NCBI RefSeq assembly: GCF_021129235.1
Contig: NZ_JAJOMA010000030.1
Coordinates: forward strand, 1-64,000
Direction: 5' to 3'
Origin: Kineosporia mesophila
Lineage (GTDB): Bacteria > Actinomycetota > Actinomycetes > Actinomycetales > Kineosporiaceae
Length of the DNA stretch: 64,000 nt
Shown: in pieces, positions 22,302-32,214 of the stretch
Numbering within the stretch: position 1 is the stretch's first letter
Layout of the letters: every line of letters starts with the position of its first letter
Program-made: the position numbers and the translations under genes
The notes under the pieces: generated by a model
Database searches by the model: none
Seen by the model: only the letters and a program-made list of their open reading frames with translations
What the model was told of the DNA's origin: nothing

Positions 22302-24281
22302 CTAGCTCCCGGGACGAAGTAGCAGGAACGGACGCAGGGAGTCCGGGTCAGCCAGGGCGTCGCGGCTGACGGCGCGGTCCACCGGCACGCCGGCCAGGAT
22401 CTTTTTGACCGGAACCTCGCACTTCTTGCCGTTCAGGGTGCGGGGCACGACCGGGATGCGGATGAAGCGGTCCGGAACGTGCCGCGGCGACAACTGTGCC
22501 CGCAAGGCCTTGCGCAGCGGCTCTTCCACGTCGTCGATGGCCGCGCCGGCGGCCATCACCAGGAAGCAGAGCAGTTCGCCCTGTGTGGTGTCGATGACGA
22601 GGGAGTCGCTGACCTCGTCGAACGCCTCCACCACGGAGTAGAACTCGGCCGTGCCCATCCGCACACCCCCGCGGTTCAGCGTGGAGTCGCTGCGGCCGTG
22701 GATGACGAACGAGCCGCGGGCGGTCGCGCGCACCCAGTCACCGTGCCGCCACAGGCCCGGGTAGGTCTCGAAGTAGGCCTCGCGCAGACGGGTTCCGTCC
22801 GGGTCGTTCCAGAACGACACCGGCATCGAGGGCATCGGCCGGGTGATGACCAGCTCCCCGACCTCGTCCACGACGTCTTCGCCCTTCTCGTCGAAGGCGT
22901 GCACGTCGGCCCCCAGCGAGGCACAGGACAGCTCCCCCAGCCAGATCGGCACCGTGGGGGCGCTGGTCAGGAAGGCCGTGCAGACGTCCGTGCCACCGGA
23001 GACCGAGCAGATGCGCACCTGCCGGCCGACGGCCGAGCCGATCCAGCGGAAACTCTCGGGCGAGAGCGGTGATCCGGTCGAGCCGATGGATTCCATGGCA
23101 CTGAGGTCGTACCGCTCACGCGGCACGATGCCCGACCGGGCGGCGGACTGGATAAACGGGGCCGAGACCCCGAAGAGCTTCACCCGGTGGCGCGACGCCA
23201 GCTCCCACAGCCGGAACGGGCCGGGATAGGCCGGGCTGCCGTCGTAGAGCAGGATCGTGCAGCCCGCGAGCAGCCCGCCGATCAGGAAGTTCCACATCAT
23301 CCAGCCGGTGGTGGTGAACCAGAAGAACACTTCCCCCGGGCGCAGATCATGCTGTAGTCGAAGGGATTTCAGCTGCTCCAGCAGAATTCCGCCGTGCCCC
23401 TGCACGATGCCCTTGGGCAGGCCGGTGGTGCCGGACGAGTAGAGCACCCACAGCGGGTGGTCGAACGGCACCGGCTCGAAGGCGAGCTCCCCCGGTTGCG
23501 AGGTGAACTCGTCCCACGTCACCTCACCGGCCGCGCGCACCGGCTCGAGACCCAGGTCGAGATAGGGAAGAATCACCGTGAGGTTCAGCGAGGGCATGCT
23601 CTCGCGCAGCGTGGTCACGGTGTCGCGGATGCTGTAACCCTTGCCGTTGTAGACATAACCGTCCACGGCCAGCATCACCCGGGGCTCGATCTGGGCGAAC
23701 CGGTCGGTGACGGCCCGGGCCCCGAAGTCCGGCGAGCAGCTCGACCAGATCGCCCCGAGCGAGGCCGAGGCCAGGAAAAGCACCAGCGCGCCGATACCGT
23801 TCGGCACCAGCGCCACCACCCGGTCGCCCTTGCCGACGCCGGCCGCGACCAGACCGACCCGCGCCCGGCCGACGAGATCCCGTAGCCGGGCGTGGGTCAG
23901 GGTGTGCTCCACCCCGTCTTCCCGCACGAAAATCAAGGCCGTGTCGCCGTCCTCGCGCCCAGGACCGGGTGTGAGGGCATGCTCGGCGTAGTTCAGGGTC
24001 GCCCCGGGAAACCATTGGGCCCCGGGCATCGTGGCGTCGCCGAGAACCTGTTCGGGCTGAACACCGAAGCGCACGCCGAGATATTCGGCGGCCGCCGACC
24101 AGAAGTCCTCGAGATGCTCGACGGACCAGCGATGTAACGCGCTGTAATCCAGCTCGGCGAGCCGCACCTGACGGTGAGTGGCCAGCCACCGCGTGAAATC
24201 GGCGATCTGAGTGCGCCGGGCCGTATCCGCGTCCGGGCGCCACAATTGCGCAGCCGAACTGCTGTCCGAGTGCAACGTCAT
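22302..24281 (-). CDS. Acetoacetate-CoA ligase (acetoacetyl-CoA synthetase)
   Basis: The 659-residue ANL-superfamily enzyme is of the usual length for acetoacetyl-CoA synthetase. It opens with the family N-terminus (LWRPDADTARRTQIADFTRW) and WFPGATLNYAEHAL. It carries the P-loop-like LYSSGTTGLPKGIVQGHGG and the A5-like IGSTGSPLSPESFRW, then LNRGGVRMGTAEFYSVVE. The acetylatable/catalytic lysine region is RTLNGKKCEVPVKKIL near the end. It activates acetoacetate to acetoacetyl-CoA with ATP. The hydroxyacyl-CoA dehydrogenase at 34.6 kb could serve the same pathway. It is divergent from the M15 peptidase gene with a 59-base gap. Confidence 0.92.
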   Translation of the reverse strand: MTLHSDSSSAAQLWRPDADTARRTQIADFTRWLATHRQVRLAELDYSALHRWSVEHLEDFWSAAAEYLGVRFGVQPEQVLGDATMPGAQWFPGATLNYAEHALTPGPGREDGDTALIFVREDGVEHTLTHARLRDLVGRARVGLVAAGVGKGDRVVALVPNGIGALVLFLASASLGAIWSSCSPDFGARAVTDRFAQIEPRVMLAVDGYVYNGKGYSIRDTVTTLRESMPSLNLTVILPYLDLGLEPVRAAGEVTWDEFTSQPGELAFEPVPFDHPLWVLYSSGTTGLPKGIVQGHGGILLEQLKSLRLQHDLRPGEVFFWFTTTGWMMWNFLIGGLLAGCTILLYDGSPAYPGPFRLWELASRHRVKLFGVSAPFIQSAARSGIVPRERYDLSAMESIGSTGSPLSPESFRWIGSAVGRQVRICSVSGGTDVCTAFLTSAPTVPIWLGELSCASLGADVHAFDEKGEDVVDEVGELVITRPMPSMPVSFWNDPDGTRLREAYFETYPGLWRHGDWVRATARGSFVIHGRSDSTLNRGGVRMGTAEFYSVVEAFDEVSDSLVIDTTQGELLCFLVMAAGAAIDDVEEPLRKALRAQLSPRHVPDRFIRIPVVPRTLNGKKCEVPVKKILAGVPVDRAVSRDALADPDSLRPFLLLRPGS

Positions 24282-24340
24282 CGTTCAAGCTCCCTCGCTC
24301 AGATGCATCCAACTCTATGCGGCTCTAGACTCCTGGCGAT

Positions 24341-25264
24341 ATGGCAGAACATTCGCAGAACGGGTGGACCGTCCTGTCGAGCAACCGGCTGACCTGGTTC
24401 TCCGCAGCCGGGGGCCGGTTTGCTGCGGCCAATTCCGATGTCGCCTTCCTGGCGAAATACCTGATCGAGCGTTTCGACAAGGAAGTCGAGACGATCAAGG
24501 GCAAGGTGCTCGACGACTGGTCGTGGGCGCCGCGGAACGTGCGCGGGTCGACGTCCGTCATCAGCAACCACGCAAGCGCCACCGCCTGGGACCTCAACGC
24601 CACCCAGCATCCCCTGGGCGTGCGAGGCACCTTCACCACGAGCGAGATCGCCAAGGTCCACAAGATCCTCGCGTCGATCACCGACGGCAGCGGACACAAG
24701 ATCTTCCGCTGGGGTCATGACTACATCGGCCGGATCGACGCGATGCATTTCGAGATCAACGCGTCGGTGGCACAGGTCAAGAAGGCACGGGCGGTGCTGA
24801 AGAAGAGACTGGAGGACGAGGAAGACATGAAGTGGACCGACCAGGTCAAGCTCACGTCCACAGACGCCAAGATCTGGGGCAAGCCCTACAAGAGCGGTGA
24901 GAAGGTCACGTTCGGCCTGATGGTCCGTTACCCCACCCTGGCGCGGAAGACCCAGGCCGACCTCAAGGCGTTCGCCACGGCCTCGGCCAAGCGCGACGCC
25001 GCGATGAAGGCCCAGCTGGACACCCTGATCGCAGCCGTCACGGCTCTGGCCGCGGGCTCCGCGACCGACGTGCGGCAGGCCTTCGCCGAGGGCACCAGCA
25101 AGCTGCAGGCCGAGGTGGCGAAGATCGACGCCGACGCCGACATCCTGGACGGCACCGAGGTCACGGACGCGGAGATCGACGCCGACGTGGCCGCGGCCAT
25201 CGCGGAGGCGCAGGCACAGGAGGAAGCCGACCGGATCGAGGAGCCGGTGACCTCGAACGCCTGA
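24341..25264 (+). CDS. M15-type D-Ala-D-Ala carboxypeptidase/endolysin-like protein
   Basis: The 307-residue protein has an N-terminal M15/VanY-like peptidase domain. Zinc ligands are readable in SNHASATAWDLNA (His and Asp) and IDAMHFEINA (His). The middle (about 165-200) holds a short module (VKLTSTDAKIWGKPYKSGEK) and the C-terminus is a long alanine-rich helix (about 205-300). There is no signal peptide or membrane helix, as in actinophage lysins, which reach the wall through a holin. No other phage genes are nearby, so it is best described as a chromosomal lysin-like peptidase. A palindromic repeat follows the stop. Confidence 0.78.
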   Translation: MAEHSQNGWTVLSSNRLTWFSAAGGRFAAANSDVAFLAKYLIERFDKEVETIKGKVLDDWSWAPRNVRGSTSVISNHASATAWDLNATQHPLGVRGTFTTSEIAKVHKILASITDGSGHKIFRWGHDYIGRIDAMHFEINASVAQVKKARAVLKKRLEDEEDMKWTDQVKLTSTDAKIWGKPYKSGEKVTFGLMVRYPTLARKTQADLKAFATASAKRDAAMKAQLDTLIAAVTALAAGSATDVRQAFAEGTSKLQAEVAKIDADADILDGTEVTDAEIDADVAAAIAEAQAQEEADRIEEPVTSNA

Positions 25265-25291
25265 GGTGCGCACTTCGCGTCCTCTGGCCGC

Positions 25292-25364
25292 CGTGATCAT
25301 GCAATCCCCCAGCCTCCGGCCGGGAGGTGCCCCCACTCCCAGGGGAGGGGTTTGCATGATCACG
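25292..25364. repeat. Palindromic intergenic repeat, copy 1
   Basis: Outer inverted repeat CGTGATCATGCAA...TTTGCATGATCACG with the stem extended by C-run/G-run pairing. The inner part, AGCCTCCGGCCGGGAGGTGC and on, is nearly the same as in the copy at 36810. It lies between the M15 peptidase gene and recC. Confidence 0.9.
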
Positions 25365-25474
25365 GAAAAGCTTTCCCTGATCACGACGAGTGGTGTGCCC
25401 TCAGCGACGGGTCACCCCCTGCGTGGGATAGAACTGATCCCCATGAAGACACGGCTGACGGGCACCCCTGAACC

Positions 25475-28400
25475 GTGCTGACGGTGCACCGCAGCGCGCA
25501 CGGCACCGACCTGGCGCACGCACTGGCCGGGGTACTGGCCGAGCCCCTGCCCGACGCCTTCGCGGTGGAGATGATCGCGGTTCCCGCCAAGGGCGTGGAA
25601 CGGTGGCTCACCCAGCGCCTGGCCCACGTCCTGGGCACGGGCGCCGCCCCCGCACCCGGAACTCAAACTGCACCCGACGGAGTGTGCGCGAACGTCGAGT
25701 TCCCATCATCCGCTGATGTCGTCGAACGGGCCGTGCAGGACGCCTCCCCGGAGATCTCCGCGTCGGTGCGGGCCTGGACCCCCGACCGGGCCCGATGGTC
25801 ACTGGTCGAAGTCATCGACGTGTCGCTGGGTGAGTCCTGGTGCGCCGCCCTGGCCCGGTATCTGCGCGGCGGGGCCGACACCGGCCGCCGTCTGGCCGTC
25901 GCGACCCGGCTGGCCCGGCTGTTCGATGAGTACGGCCAGGCCCGCCCGGCCATGATCAGCGCCTGGGCCCAGGGCCACGACGAGTTCGGCGACGGCCGCC
26001 GCCTGCACGACGACCTGATCTGGCAGGCGGAACTCTGGCGGCACCAGCGGGATCTGATCGGCCGCCCGGCGCCCGCGGAACTGCTGGAGGAGGCCTGCGC
26101 GAAGCTGCGGGAGAACCCGGCGCTCAGCTCGCTGCCCGGGCGGATCTCAATTTTCGGCGCCAGTCGCCTCTCCCCGGCCCGGGTGCAGGTGCTCGCCGCG
26201 CTGGCCGAGCACCGCGAGGTGCACCTGTGGCTGAACCATCCCTCGCCCCCTCTCTGGGAGGCGACGGCGGGCACCGCCCCGGCGATCCGGCGGGCCGACG
26301 ACGACAGCCGCAGCCGGGTGCGAAACCCGCTGCTGGCGTCCATGAGCCGGGATCTTCTGGAACTTCAGCAGACCCTGCGGCGCTACGCCCCGCAGGCCCG
26401 CGACGTCGAGCACCCCTCTCCGGAGCGGCCTTCGACGCTGCTCGGGAACCTGCAACGCGATCTGTCCCGGGGTGAGACGAAAGACGTTGCCGATCGCCCG
26501 GTTCTGCATCCCACCGACACCAGCGTACAGGTGCACGCCTGTTACGGCCGGGTGCGCCAGGTCGAGGTGCTGCGCGAGACGATCGTCGGCCTGCTCGCCG
26601 ACGACCCCACGCTGGAACCCCGTGACATTCTCGTGATGTGCCCCGACGTGGAGACTTTCGCGCCGCTGGTCGCCTCCGCCTTCGCGATCGGCGATCAGCC
26701 CGGCAGCGCGCAGGGCCACCCGGCCCAGCGCCTGCGGGTCCGCGTCGCCGACCGGTCGCCGCGCCAGACCAACGGCCTGTTCGACGTGCTCGGCCTGCTG
26801 CTCGAACTGGGCACCGCCCGCATCACCGCCCCGCAGGTGCTCGACCTGGCCGGGCGCGAGGCCGTGCGCAAGCGGTTCGGTTTCGACGACGACGATCTCG
26901 CCCGCCTGCGGGACTGGCTGGTGGGCGCCGGAATTCGCTGGGGTCTGGACGAGGGGCACCGGCAGGCCTGGCACCTCTCGTCGATCGGTCAGGGCACCTG
27001 GCGAGCCGGTCTGGACCGGCTCCTGCTCGGCGTCGCGGTGGAGGGCGACACCGAGCATCTCGGCGGTGTGGTCGGTATGGACGACGTGGACAGTGCCGAC
27101 ATCGACCTGGCCGGGCGGCTGGCCGAGCTGGTCGACCGGCTGGCCACGGCGCAGGAACTGATGTCGGGCCGGCATCCGGTGGCGCAGTGGCTGACCGGGC
27201 TGGAGGCCGCTGTGCTGGGGCTGGCCGGCACCGACCGCAACACCGCCTGGGAGGTCAACCAGCTGCGCTCGGAGCTGTGGGACGTGGCCGAGGCCGCGGC
27301 GAACAGCCCGGCCCCGTGCAGCCTGGCCGACCTGCGCACCGTGCTGTCCGACCTGCTCGCGGGCCGGCCGACCCGGTCGTCGTTCCGCACCGGCACACTG
27401 ACCGTGTGCACGCTGGTGCCGATGCGCTCGGTGCCGCACCGGGTGGTCTGCCTGCTCGGCCTGGACGACGGCAGCTTCCCGCGCCGGGCCGACCCGGACG
27501 GCGACGACGTGCTCGCGCGCGACCCCTGGGTCGGGGAACGCGATCCCCGCAGCGAAGACCGGCAGCTCTTCCTCGACGCCGTCTGCGCGGCCCAGGAGAA
27601 GCTGGTCATCACTTACTCGGGGGCCGACGACCGCACCGGCGCGCCGATCCCGCCGGCCGTGCCGCTGGGCGAACTGCTCGACGCCGTGGACCGTACCGCC
27701 TGGATCGACGACGAGCGGGTGCGTGACCGCATCACGGTGAGGCATCCGCTCCAGCCGTTCGACCCCCGCAACTTCACCCCGGGCGTGCTGGGCCGGTCCG
27801 GCCCGTTCAGCTTCGATCAGCCGGCCCTGGACGGCGCCCGGGCCCTGACCCGCCCGAAGAACCCCGAAAAGCCTTTTCTGGAAGGCATTCTTCCGGCCCC
27901 CGTCCGGACCGCCGACATCGAGCTGGCCGACCTGCACCGTCTGCTCCAGCACCCGGCCCGCGGATTCCTGCGGCAGCGGCTCCAGGTCGGCGCGGCCCTG
28001 GCCGAGGACGAGCCGGACGACAGCCTGCCCGTCGAGCTGGACAGCCTGCAGAAGTGGGCGGTCGGCGAACGGCTTCTGCGGCAGCGACTCTCCGGCCTCT
28101 CACCGGCCGACTGCATCACCGTCGAGCTGCGGCGCGGGCTGCTACCGCCCGGTGAACTGGGCCGCACCCTGCTGGCCCAGGTCGGGCGCCAGGTGGAGCA
28201 GGTGCTCACGGCGAGCACCGTCGAGCGCGACACCGCGGCCGACTCCCGCGACGTCGACGTGACGCTGCCCGACGGTTCCCGGGTGACCGGCACGGTCGGC
28301 GGGGTGCGGGGGAAGACCGCGCTCGGGATGACCTTCTCGCGGCTCGGCCCGCGACACCGGCTGACCGCCTGGATCGACCTGCTCGCGCTCACCGCGACCG

Positions 28401-28852
28401 ACCCGGGCGGTGGCTGGTCGGCGGTCGCCGTCGGGCGCGGTCGGGGCGGGGCCGCCCGCAGCGTCTTCGACCCGCTCGACCCCGACCTGGCCACCGGCGC
28501 CCTGACCGAGATCGTCGGCCTGTACCGGTCCGGCCTGCGCTCCCCCCTGCCGTTGCCGCTCAAGACCGGCGCGGCCTACGCCGCCCGGCGCTTTCGCGGC
28601 TCCCGGGTGGCGGCGGCCCGGGTCGAGGCGGAGAAGTCATGGGTGGACGACACCTTCCCCGGTGAGCAGTCCGATGCCGAGCACGCCCTGATCCTGGGCG
28701 ACAAAGCCCGCCTGGAAACTCTTCTCACCCAGTCACCGGCACCGGACGAACAGGGTGAGGGCTGGGTGGCGGACGAGACCGACCGGTTCGGCCGGCTCAG
28801 CCGGCGCCTGTGGGACCGGCTGCTGGCGGCCGAACGCCTGGAGGGCAGATGA
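25475..28852 (+). CDS. recC: Exodeoxyribonuclease V gamma subunit RecC
   Basis: The 1125-residue protein is the RecC subunit, which recognises Chi and splits the duplex in the RecBCD helicase-nuclease. It begins LTVHRSAHGTDLAHALAGVL and continues AVPAKGVERWLTQRLAHVLG, the typical RecC N-terminus. Inactive-helicase-like segments follow (ISIFGASRLSPARVQVLAAL, VQVHACYGRVRQVEVLRETI, TLVPMRSVPHRVVCLLGLDD) and a C-terminal nuclease-like region. The GTG start lacks a convincing ribosome-binding site, so another nearby start is possible. It overlaps recB by four bases. Confidence 0.93.
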   Translation: MLTVHRSAHGTDLAHALAGVLAEPLPDAFAVEMIAVPAKGVERWLTQRLAHVLGTGAAPAPGTQTAPDGVCANVEFPSSADVVERAVQDASPEISASVRAWTPDRARWSLVEVIDVSLGESWCAALARYLRGGADTGRRLAVATRLARLFDEYGQARPAMISAWAQGHDEFGDGRRLHDDLIWQAELWRHQRDLIGRPAPAELLEEACAKLRENPALSSLPGRISIFGASRLSPARVQVLAALAEHREVHLWLNHPSPPLWEATAGTAPAIRRADDDSRSRVRNPLLASMSRDLLELQQTLRRYAPQARDVEHPSPERPSTLLGNLQRDLSRGETKDVADRPVLHPTDTSVQVHACYGRVRQVEVLRETIVGLLADDPTLEPRDILVMCPDVETFAPLVASAFAIGDQPGSAQGHPAQRLRVRVADRSPRQTNGLFDVLGLLLELGTARITAPQVLDLAGREAVRKRFGFDDDDLARLRDWLVGAGIRWGLDEGHRQAWHLSSIGQGTWRAGLDRLLLGVAVEGDTEHLGGVVGMDDVDSADIDLAGRLAELVDRLATAQELMSGRHPVAQWLTGLEAAVLGLAGTDRNTAWEVNQLRSELWDVAEAAANSPAPCSLADLRTVLSDLLAGRPTRSSFRTGTLTVCTLVPMRSVPHRVVCLLGLDDGSFPRRADPDGDDVLARDPWVGERDPRSEDRQLFLDAVCAAQEKLVITYSGADDRTGAPIPPAVPLGELLDAVDRTAWIDDERVRDRITVRHPLQPFDPRNFTPGVLGRSGPFSFDQPALDGARALTRPKNPEKPFLEGILPAPVRTADIELADLHRLLQHPARGFLRQRLQVGAALAEDEPDDSLPVELDSLQKWAVGERLLRQRLSGLSPADCITVELRRGLLPPGELGRTLLAQVGRQVEQVLTASTVERDTAADSRDVDVTLPDGSRVTGTVGGVRGKTALGMTFSRLGPRHRLTAWIDLLALTATDPGGGWSAVAVGRGRGGAARSVFDPLDPDLATGALTEIVGLYRSGLRSPLPLPLKTGAAYAARRFRGSRVAAARVEAEKSWVDDTFPGEQSDAEHALILGDKARLETLLTQSPAPDEQGEGWVADETDRFGRLSRRLWDRLLAAERLEGR

Positions 28853-31800
28853 CGACGACGGGCCAGCAGACCCTGCGCCGGCAGATCCCGTTCGACCTGA
28901 ACGGCGAACTGCCGCGCGACACCACCACCATGCTCGAGGCCAGCGCGGGCACCGGCAAGACGTTCACCATCGCCGCCCTGGTGACCCGCTACCTCGCCGA
29001 GGGCCTGGCCGAGAACATGAGCGACCTGCTCGTGGTCAGCTTCAGCCGGGAGTCCACCCGCGAGCTGCGCGAGCGGGTGCGGGAGCGGCTGGTCAGCGCC
29101 CGCGACGGTCTGGCCCTGGCCGACCCGGCGATGATCGATCCCGGCGACCACGTGCTCGTGCACCTGGCCGACACCGACGAGCCCCGCCGCAAGCGCCGGC
29201 TGGAGCGACTCGATCGGGCCCTGGCCAGTTTCGACGCGGCCACCGTCACCACCATCCACGGCTTCTGCCAGCAGGTGCTCACCACCCTGGGCACCAGCGG
29301 CGACCACGACCCGCAGACCGTGCTGATGGAAGACGTGGCCGACCTGGTGAGGGAAGTGGCCGACGACCTGTACCTGCGCAAGTGGGGCTCCCCCGGAGCG
29401 CCCGCTCCCGACCTGGGCCGGGCCGAGTTCCACCAGCTGGCCCTGGACGCGGTCGCCGAGATGGCCGAGCTGGTGCCGGACCCGTCGATCGGCGGCATCC
29501 CCGGGCTGCGGGCCCGGATCGCCGGGGCGGTGCGCGGCGAGGTGGACCGGCGCAAGCGGCGCCTGGGCGTCTTCGGTTTCGACGACATCCTGACCCGGCT
29601 CTCCGCCACCCTGAGCGATCCCCAGGTCGGCCCGGCCGCCTGCGAAAGACTGCGTGCCCGCTACCGGTTCGTTCTGGTGGACGAGTTCCAGGACACCGAC
29701 CCGGTGCAGTGGGACATCATCCGCCGGCCGTTCCACGGGCACTCCACGCTGATCCTCATCGGCGACCCGAAGCAGGCCATCTACGGGTTCCGCGGCGCCG
29801 ACGTGCACGCCTACCTGAACGCCTTCGAGACCGCCGAGACCGTGCGCACCCTGCCCACGAGCTACCGCAGCGACGCGGGTCTGCTGCGCGGGCTGGACGC
29901 CGTGTTCCGTGGCTCCGCCCTGGGCGACGAGCGCATCCGGGTGACGCCGGTGGATGCCTTCCACACCGGCCGCCTGGTGCACGTCGACGGTGGTGACGCG
30001 GCAGTGCGGCTGCGGATCCTCTCCCGCGACGACCTGCCGCAGACCGACGGCGGACTGGCGAAGTCGCCACAGGCCCGGCTGGCGGTGCAGCACGACCTGG
30101 TGACCGAGGTGGTGCGCCTGCTGGACGGCGCCGGGCGGGTGCAGCCCCGCGACTCCTCGCCCGCGCGGGAACTTCGCCCCGGTGACATCGCCGTGCTGGT
30201 GCGCACGAACAACCAGGCCCAGATGGTGAACGCGGCCCTGGCCGAGGCCGGTGTACCGGTCGTGGTGACCGGCCGCACCAGTGTGTTCAGCACCCCGGCC
30301 GCGGCCCAGTGGCGACTGCTGCTGGAGGCGATGGAGCAACCCCACCGCACCACCCGCGTCCGCCGGCTGGCTCTGGGCTGTTTCTTCGGGGCCACCGCCC
30401 GCGACCTGGACGAGCGCGGCGAGGAGATCGACGAGGAACTCGCGCTGAACCTACGGGAGTGGGGCCGGGCCCTGACCGAGTTCGGCGTGGGCGCCCTGTT
30501 CGAGACCGTGGCCCGCAGTACCCACCTACAGCCCCGAATTCTCGGAATGCCCGGTGGGGAAAGGCTTCTGACCGACCTGCGGCACGTGACGCAGACCCTT
30601 CAGGAAGCCTCGGACACCGGCCAGCTGGGCCTGACCGGGCTGCTCGTCTGGCTGCGGCACCGTCAGGACGAGGCCGCCACCAGCGAGGGTGCCCTGGAAC
30701 GCAGCCGCCGCCTGGAGTCCGACGCGGCCGCCGTGCAGGTGATGACCGTGCACACCAGCAAGGGCCTGGAGTTCCCGGTGGTGATGGTGCCGTTCGCCTG
30801 GAACCAGTGGGCGCCGAAGGAACGGGACATCTCCACGGTCACGTTCCACGACGGTGACCGGCGGCTGCGGGACGTGGGCGGTCCGGGTTCGCAGGCCTGG
30901 GCCGATCACCTGGCGGCCAGCCTGCAGGAAGACGCCGACGACGAATTGCGGCTCACCTACGTGGCTCTCACCCGTTCCCAGTCCCACCTGGTGATCTGGT
31001 GGGCGCCCACGTTCAACACCACAATGGCTCCGTTGCAGCGGATTCTTCTCAACCCCGATCCGGAACGCCCCGCGCCGCGCCGGATCCCGGTGCCCTCCGA
31101 CACCGCGGCCCTGGCCGCGTTCGAACGCCTGGCCGCCGGCAGCGACGGTGGACTGACCGTGGAACTGGTGCGGCCGCGTCCTTCATCACCCTGGCAGTCA
31201 CCGCCGGCGCGACCCGCGGCGCTGAGCGTGGCCGTTCTCGACCGGGAACTCGACCTGGACTGGCGCCGCACCAGTTACAGCGCCCTGACGGCGGCCGCGC
31301 ACGACCTGCCCGGCGCACCCCTGAGCGAGCCGGAGGTGCAGCTCAAGGACGACGAGGGCTCCCCGGACGCACCGGCTCCGGCCACGGGCACCGGCGACCT
31401 CGAGCTGCAAGACGTCCCGTCGGTCTGGAACGACCTCCCGGCCGGCCCCCGCTTCGGCACCCTGGTGCACGAGGTGCTCGAACTGGCGGCCGAGGCGGGC
31501 AACGAGGAGGAGCTCCGGGTCACCGTGGCCGCCCGGGTGGCGCGCTCCGGGCCCGCCGTCGACGTGGAGACCCTGGTGCGGGCGCTGATCCCGGCCGTGT
31601 CCACGCCGCTGGGCCTGAGCAGCCTGACTCTGCGCGACATCTCGGCCCGTGACCGGCTCTCGGAGATGAACTTCGAGCTGCCCCTGGCCGGGGGCGACGA
31701 TCCGGTGGCGCGCGACGTGCTGCTGTCCGACCTCGTGCCGCTGTGGCGCCGGCACTGCCCGGCTCCCGATCTGCTGCACGAATACGCCGACGCACTGGCC

Positions 31801-32214
31801 GATCTCGAGTCGGTCCCGCTGCGCGGGTACCTCAACGGCAGCATTGACGCCGTGCTGAGGATTCCCGGTCCGCGGTACGTAGTGGTCGACTACAAGACCA
31901 ACCGCCTGGGGACGCCCGACGCGCCGGTCAGCGCGTGGGACTACCGGCCGGAAGCGATGACCGAGGCGATGATCGCGGCCCACTACCCGTTGCAGGCCCT
32001 GCTCTACGGCGTGGCCCTGCACCGGTACCTGCGCTGGCGCCAGCCCGGCTACGACCCGGACAGGCATCTGGGCGGCGTGCGATACCTGTTCCTGCGCGGC
32101 ATGTCCGGGCCCGGTGTGCTCTGCGCGGACGGCACCGCCCCGGGCGTCTTCACCTGGAACCCGCCGAGCTCGCTGATCACGGCGACCTCCGATCTCCTGG
32201 CCGGTCTGGCATGA
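28849..32214 (+). CDS. recB: Exodeoxyribonuclease V beta subunit RecB
   Basis: I start at ATG 28849, inside the recC stop (ATGA), giving 1121 residues. UvrD-type helicase motifs are all present: Walker A EASAGTGKTFTI, motif II VLVDEFQDTDPVQW, motif III LIGDPKQAIYGFRGAD, and motif V VMTVHTSKGLEFPVVMVP. The C-terminal RecB nuclease domain has the active-site GSIDAVLRI...VVVDYKTNRLG. So both the 3'-5' helicase and the nuclease look active. It works with RecC and RecD in double-strand break repair and in degrading foreign linear DNA. Confidence 0.95.
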   Translation: MTTTGQQTLRRQIPFDLNGELPRDTTTMLEASAGTGKTFTIAALVTRYLAEGLAENMSDLLVVSFSRESTRELRERVRERLVSARDGLALADPAMIDPGDHVLVHLADTDEPRRKRRLERLDRALASFDAATVTTIHGFCQQVLTTLGTSGDHDPQTVLMEDVADLVREVADDLYLRKWGSPGAPAPDLGRAEFHQLALDAVAEMAELVPDPSIGGIPGLRARIAGAVRGEVDRRKRRLGVFGFDDILTRLSATLSDPQVGPAACERLRARYRFVLVDEFQDTDPVQWDIIRRPFHGHSTLILIGDPKQAIYGFRGADVHAYLNAFETAETVRTLPTSYRSDAGLLRGLDAVFRGSALGDERIRVTPVDAFHTGRLVHVDGGDAAVRLRILSRDDLPQTDGGLAKSPQARLAVQHDLVTEVVRLLDGAGRVQPRDSSPARELRPGDIAVLVRTNNQAQMVNAALAEAGVPVVVTGRTSVFSTPAAAQWRLLLEAMEQPHRTTRVRRLALGCFFGATARDLDERGEEIDEELALNLREWGRALTEFGVGALFETVARSTHLQPRILGMPGGERLLTDLRHVTQTLQEASDTGQLGLTGLLVWLRHRQDEAATSEGALERSRRLESDAAAVQVMTVHTSKGLEFPVVMVPFAWNQWAPKERDISTVTFHDGDRRLRDVGGPGSQAWADHLAASLQEDADDELRLTYVALTRSQSHLVIWWAPTFNTTMAPLQRILLNPDPERPAPRRIPVPSDTAALAAFERLAAGSDGGLTVELVRPRPSSPWQSPPARPAALSVAVLDRELDLDWRRTSYSALTAAAHDLPGAPLSEPEVQLKDDEGSPDAPAPATGTGDLELQDVPSVWNDLPAGPRFGTLVHEVLELAAEAGNEEELRVTVAARVARSGPAVDVETLVRALIPAVSTPLGLSSLTLRDISARDRLSEMNFELPLAGGDDPVARDVLLSDLVPLWRRHCPAPDLLHEYADALADLESVPLRGYLNGSIDAVLRIPGPRYVVVDYKTNRLGTPDAPVSAWDYRPEAMTEAMIAAHYPLQALLYGVALHRYLRWRQPGYDPDRHLGGVRYLFLRGMSGPGVLCADGTAPGVFTWNPPSSLITATSDLLAGLA

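Noticed and set aside
24341-25264. A prophage at the M15 peptidase
   Set aside because: No integrase, capsid, holin or att-like direct repeat is found nearby; a single lysin-like gene does not make a prophage.
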